64,000 nt of DNA, from positions 1 to 64,000 of the forward strand of contig NZ_QHJH01000011.1 of the NCBI RefSeq assembly GCF_003947455.1. Direction: 5' to 3'. This document shows positions 61,694 through 64,000 of the stretch, piece by piece. Made by a program: the position numbers and the translations under genes. Every line of letters starts with the position of its first letter. Position 1 is the first letter of the stretch. Source of the stretch: Streptomyces sp. WAC 04229 (GTDB lineage Bacteria > Actinomycetota > Actinomycetes > Streptomycetales > Streptomycetaceae). The notes below the pieces were generated by a model. That model had not been told where the DNA came from, ran no database searches, and was given only the letters and a program-made list of their open reading frames with translations.

Positions 61694-63304
61694 TCAGCCG
61701 GTCTCGCCCTCGCCGTTCTCCGGTCCGCAGGAGCTGCCGTCGGGCGGCAGGGAACCGTAGAGCAGGAAGTCGTCGACCTTGCGGTGCACGCACTCGGAGG
61801 ACGCGTACCCGGTGTGTCCCTCGTCCCGGTTGTCGAGGACCACGGCCGGGGACCCCAGCCGCTCGGCGGTCTCCGTGGTCCACCGGTACGGCGTGGCCGG
61901 GTCGCCCCGGGTGCCGACGAGCAGCATCCTGCGGGTGTCGAGGTCCTTCACGTCGTCGCGGATGTAGTCGGTGCCCCGGGGGCGCCCGTAGCACATGAGC
62001 ACCTGGGTGAGGCGGTACCGGCCGAAGACCGGCGAAGCCTCCTCGTACCGTGCGCGAAGCCGGTCCAGGGACCCGGTGACCTCGGCGGCCGAGGGGCGGT
62101 CGGGGTCGTCGGCGCAGTTCACCGCCATCAGGGCGGCCGGGAGGTTGTCCATGGGGATGTCCTCCTCGTCCGTGAGACCGGCGCCCGCGGGCTCCCGGCC
62201 CGCCGCGGCCGACCCCGCACGGACGGGGAAGGTGACGCCGCCGGAGGAGAAGCCCTCCAGGCCCCGGGTGTCGCCGTCGTCCAGCAGCTGCGCCAGCGCC
62301 CGCTGCAGTGAGGGCCACAGCTCCCGGCTGTACAGCGCCTGACCTATGGCCCCCACCATGTCCTGGCCGGAGAAGGGCTCCCCGAAGGCCGACGGTACGG
62401 GATCGGCGTCGAGCGAGGCGACGAGCCGCTCGACCTGCTCCCGGGCGGCCCGGGCGTCCTGGCCGAACGGACAGGCGATGTCCTCCACGCACCAGTCGAG
62501 GAAGTTCTCCAGCGCGGTCTGCTGACCCCGCGCGCCCGCCAGCCCCTGCTCGGCCAGCGGTTCGGTCAGTGTGTCCACGCCGTCCAGCACCATCCGGCCC
62601 ACCTTGTCCGGGAACCGGGCGGCGTAGACCGCGCCCAGCCGGGTGCCGTAGGAGAAGCCCAGGTAGTTGAGCCGGCCGTCACCGAGGGCGCTGCGCATCA
62701 CGTCCATGTCGCGGGCGGCGTCGACCGTGCCCATGTGGTGCAGCACGGGTCCGGAGTACTTCGCGCACTCGGCCGCCGCGTCCCGCAGCCGTCCGAGCAC
62801 GTCCTCGGGGTCGGTGACCGACTCGTCCCCGCCCGTCGCCTCGATGATCTTCATGGTGGCCGGGCCGCAGGTCACGGGGGAGGACCGGCCTACGCCGCGG
62901 GGGTCGAAGGTGACCACGTCGTAGCCGTTGGTGAGATGCATGAAGTCCTTGCCGCCGAAGGAGAGTTCACTGACCCCCGAGCCGCCGGGACCGCCGAAGT
63001 TCAGCAGCACCGAGCCGCGTGACTCGCCGGTCGCCCGGAACCGGGCCAGCGCCAGGTCGAGGGTGTCGCCCTTCGGCCGGCCGTAGTCGAGGGGGACGGT
63101 GACCTTCCCGCACTGGAGATCCTTCGGCATCTCCATGCCCTCGCACGCCGACCAGGTGACCTTCTGGTCGTAGAACCGGGACAGATCCGGTCCGGTGTCC
63201 CGTTCTGCGGCCGCGGGCAGCCCCGCGCCCAGCAGGGACAGGCCGAGCGCCCCGCTGACCGCGCAGCGCCGGACCGAGGGCCGAGTCGACGGCTTGGCCT
63301 GCAT
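61694..63304 (-). CDS. Secreted tripeptidyl aminopeptidase-type hydrolase
   Basis: A 536-aa exported alpha/beta-hydrolase of the SlpD/SlpE (TAP) type. After a signal peptide (about 1-33, CAVSGALGLSLLGAGLPAAA) it has NFGGPGGSGV (oxyanion), LGFSYGTRLG with nucleophile Ser, VGTRGDPATPY with the acid, and DEGHTGY with the catalytic His. The TAP C-terminal domain is present. It cleaves tripeptides or amino acids from exported peptides. ATG at 63304 is chosen, with GGGAGG 5 nt upstream; a longer frame start at 63349 is unsupported. Confidence 0.92.
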   Translation of the reverse strand: MQAKPSTRPSVRRCAVSGALGLSLLGAGLPAAAERDTGPDLSRFYDQKVTWSACEGMEMPKDLQCGKVTVPLDYGRPKGDTLDLALARFRATGESRGSVLLNFGGPGGSGVSELSFGGKDFMHLTNGYDVVTFDPRGVGRSSPVTCGPATMKIIEATGGDESVTDPEDVLGRLRDAAAECAKYSGPVLHHMGTVDAARDMDVMRSALGDGRLNYLGFSYGTRLGAVYAARFPDKVGRMVLDGVDTLTEPLAEQGLAGARGQQTALENFLDWCVEDIACPFGQDARAAREQVERLVASLDADPVPSAFGEPFSGQDMVGAIGQALYSRELWPSLQRALAQLLDDGDTRGLEGFSSGGVTFPVRAGSAAAGREPAGAGLTDEEDIPMDNLPAALMAVNCADDPDRPSAAEVTGSLDRLRARYEEASPVFGRYRLTQVLMCYGRPRGTDYIRDDVKDLDTRRMLLVGTRGDPATPYRWTTETAERLGSPAVVLDNRDEGHTGYASSECVHRKVDDFLLYGSLPPDGSSCGPENGEGETG

Positions 63305-63518
63305 CGATGCCTCCCGGGCGCCCTGTCGCGGACCCGTGGTCGGCGCCACTCGATCACCATAAGCGGGCCTCGCACCCGGCGCCTCCGGGCGCGGACGGCC
63401 GGCGGGGCCCCGCGCGGGCGCCCGACGGACGCCAGCGTTTGTTCGATGAACCGTCCACTCGATGGGGTGAAAGACCGATTAGCCATAACTCGGATGGTGC
63501 GCCCGCGTTTTAACCGGT

Positions 63519-63534
63519 GCGGGCGACTGCCCGC
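63519..63534 (+). promoter_or_regulatory. Hairpin in the chaplin leader
   Basis: GCGGGC-GACT-GCCCGC is a perfect 6-bp stem with 4-nt loop, ending 26 nt before the chaplin ATG. It would form in the 5' leader and may affect mRNA stability or translation. Confidence 0.45.
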
Positions 63535-63560
63535 GATGATGTCTGGAAGGCAGGGACCGC

Positions 63561-64000
63561 ATGAGAAGGGTTACCCGAAACGGTGTGCTCGCCGTCGCCG
63601 CCTCCGGCGCGCTGGCGGTGACCATGCCGGCGTACGCGGCGTTCGCGTCCGACGGTGCCACCGCCGACGGCTCCTCGGCGGGTTCGCCGGGTCTGGTCTC
63701 CGGCAACACCGTGCAGCTCCCGGTGGACGTACCGGTCAACGTGTGCGGCAACACCGTGAACGTGGTGGGGCTCCTCAACCCGGCCGCGGGCAACGGCTGC
63801 GCCAACACCGGGAAGGGCGGCGCGTCCCACGAGCCGGACGCGGCGCACAAGGGGACGGGCGCCGCCGGCACGTCGGGCGGCGCGCACGCCGAGGGAAGCG
63901 GAAAGGATTCACCGGGCGTGCTGTCCGGCAACGGCGTTCAGTTGCCGGTGCATCTCCCGGTCAATGTCACCGGCAACAGCGTCAATGTGGTCGGCATCGG
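63561..64000 (+). CDS. Long chaplin, C-terminus outside the window
   Basis: A surface amyloid protein of aerial hyphae, truncated by the window end. After the signal peptide (ending VTMPAYA) the first chaplin domain is VSGNTVQLPVDVPVNVCGNT with Cys residues and NPAAGNGCANTG. A Gly/Ala/Ser linker leads to a second domain (LSGNGVQLPVHLPVNVTGNS), where Thr replaces the first Cys. A long chaplin should end with a sortase signal, which cannot be seen here. AAGGCAGGG precedes the ATG at 63561. Confidence 0.9.
   Translation, partial: MRRVTRNGVLAVAASGALAVTMPAYAAFASDGATADGSSAGSPGLVSGNTVQLPVDVPVNVCGNTVNVVGLLNPAAGNGCANTGKGGASHEPDAAHKGTGAAGTSGGAHAEGSGKDSPGVLSGNGVQLPVHLPVNVTGNSVNVVGI

Overview
The window is chromosomal DNA from a Streptomyces or a very close actinomycete. 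The base composition is very GC-rich with strong G/C bias at third codon positions. Many genes start with GTG directly behind GGAGG, several appear to be leaderless, and the content is typical of the group: chaplin, F420-type luciferase-like oxidoreductase, methylmalonyl-CoA mutase, DUF397, a kinase-TPR protein and large exported hydrolases. I saw no rRNA, tRNA, transposase, CRISPR array, prophage or multimodular biosynthetic cluster.

Left part (1-16 kb). A truncated minus-strand gene with a C8/G8 tract in its reading frame lies divergent to a secreted GH75 chitosanase, with a DasR-type palindrome between them. A PTS-coupled dihydroxyacetone kinase operon (dhaK-dhaL-dhaM) and a luciferase-like oxidoreductase follow. 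Next come decayed SDR and TetR genes, then the methylmalonyl-CoA mutase operon mutA-mutB-meaB. A DUF6215 membrane protein, a VOC protein and an MMPL transporter with paired palindromes upstream complete this part.

Middle part (16-32 kb). A divergent marR/ridA-like pair shares two 20-bp direct repeats. A stand-alone tsaD sits behind a sequence matching the nickel regulator Nur box. Small hydrolases and RibD/DHFR-like reductases follow, as do remnants of a GH3 glucosidase, a TetR-like gene and narI, and two CNNM/CBS membrane proteins. An SDR/Xre pair shares 22-bp repeats. A phospholipase D-family synthase, a streptogramin B lyase-like propeller, an alpha/beta-hydrolase lacking its nucleophile and an AlkZ-like glycosylase close the section. 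This part carries most of the decayed genes.

Right part (33-64 kb). An NfeD-SPFH-TerC membrane operon is followed by a small zinc-ribbon protein. A DUF3152 metalloprotease-like protein is divergent to a response regulator, histidine kinase and GerMN lipoprotein operon that has 11-bp tandem repeats in its promoter. Then come a Cys-rich copper-binding protein, a MpaB-type oxygenase, the kinase-TPR protein, a phytoene-desaturase-like flavoprotein, a Tat-exported beta-lactamase-fold hydrolase and an acyl-CoA synthetase with a hydrolase. Further right are stress and regulatory proteins, a cell-wall amidase, an aminoglycoside-phosphotransferase-like protein, an NsdA-type differentiation regulator, a PAS-SpoIIE phosphatase-like protein, a Gfo/Idh oxidoreductase, a baeRF protein, a secreted tripeptidyl-aminopeptidase-type hydrolase and a long chaplin cut by the window end.

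The main threads are stress and envelope regulation through many local regulator-target pairs with visible operators, propionate/odd-chain metabolism through mutAB-meaB, and possible chemical self-protection through the streptogramin lyase and the AlkZ-like glycosylase.
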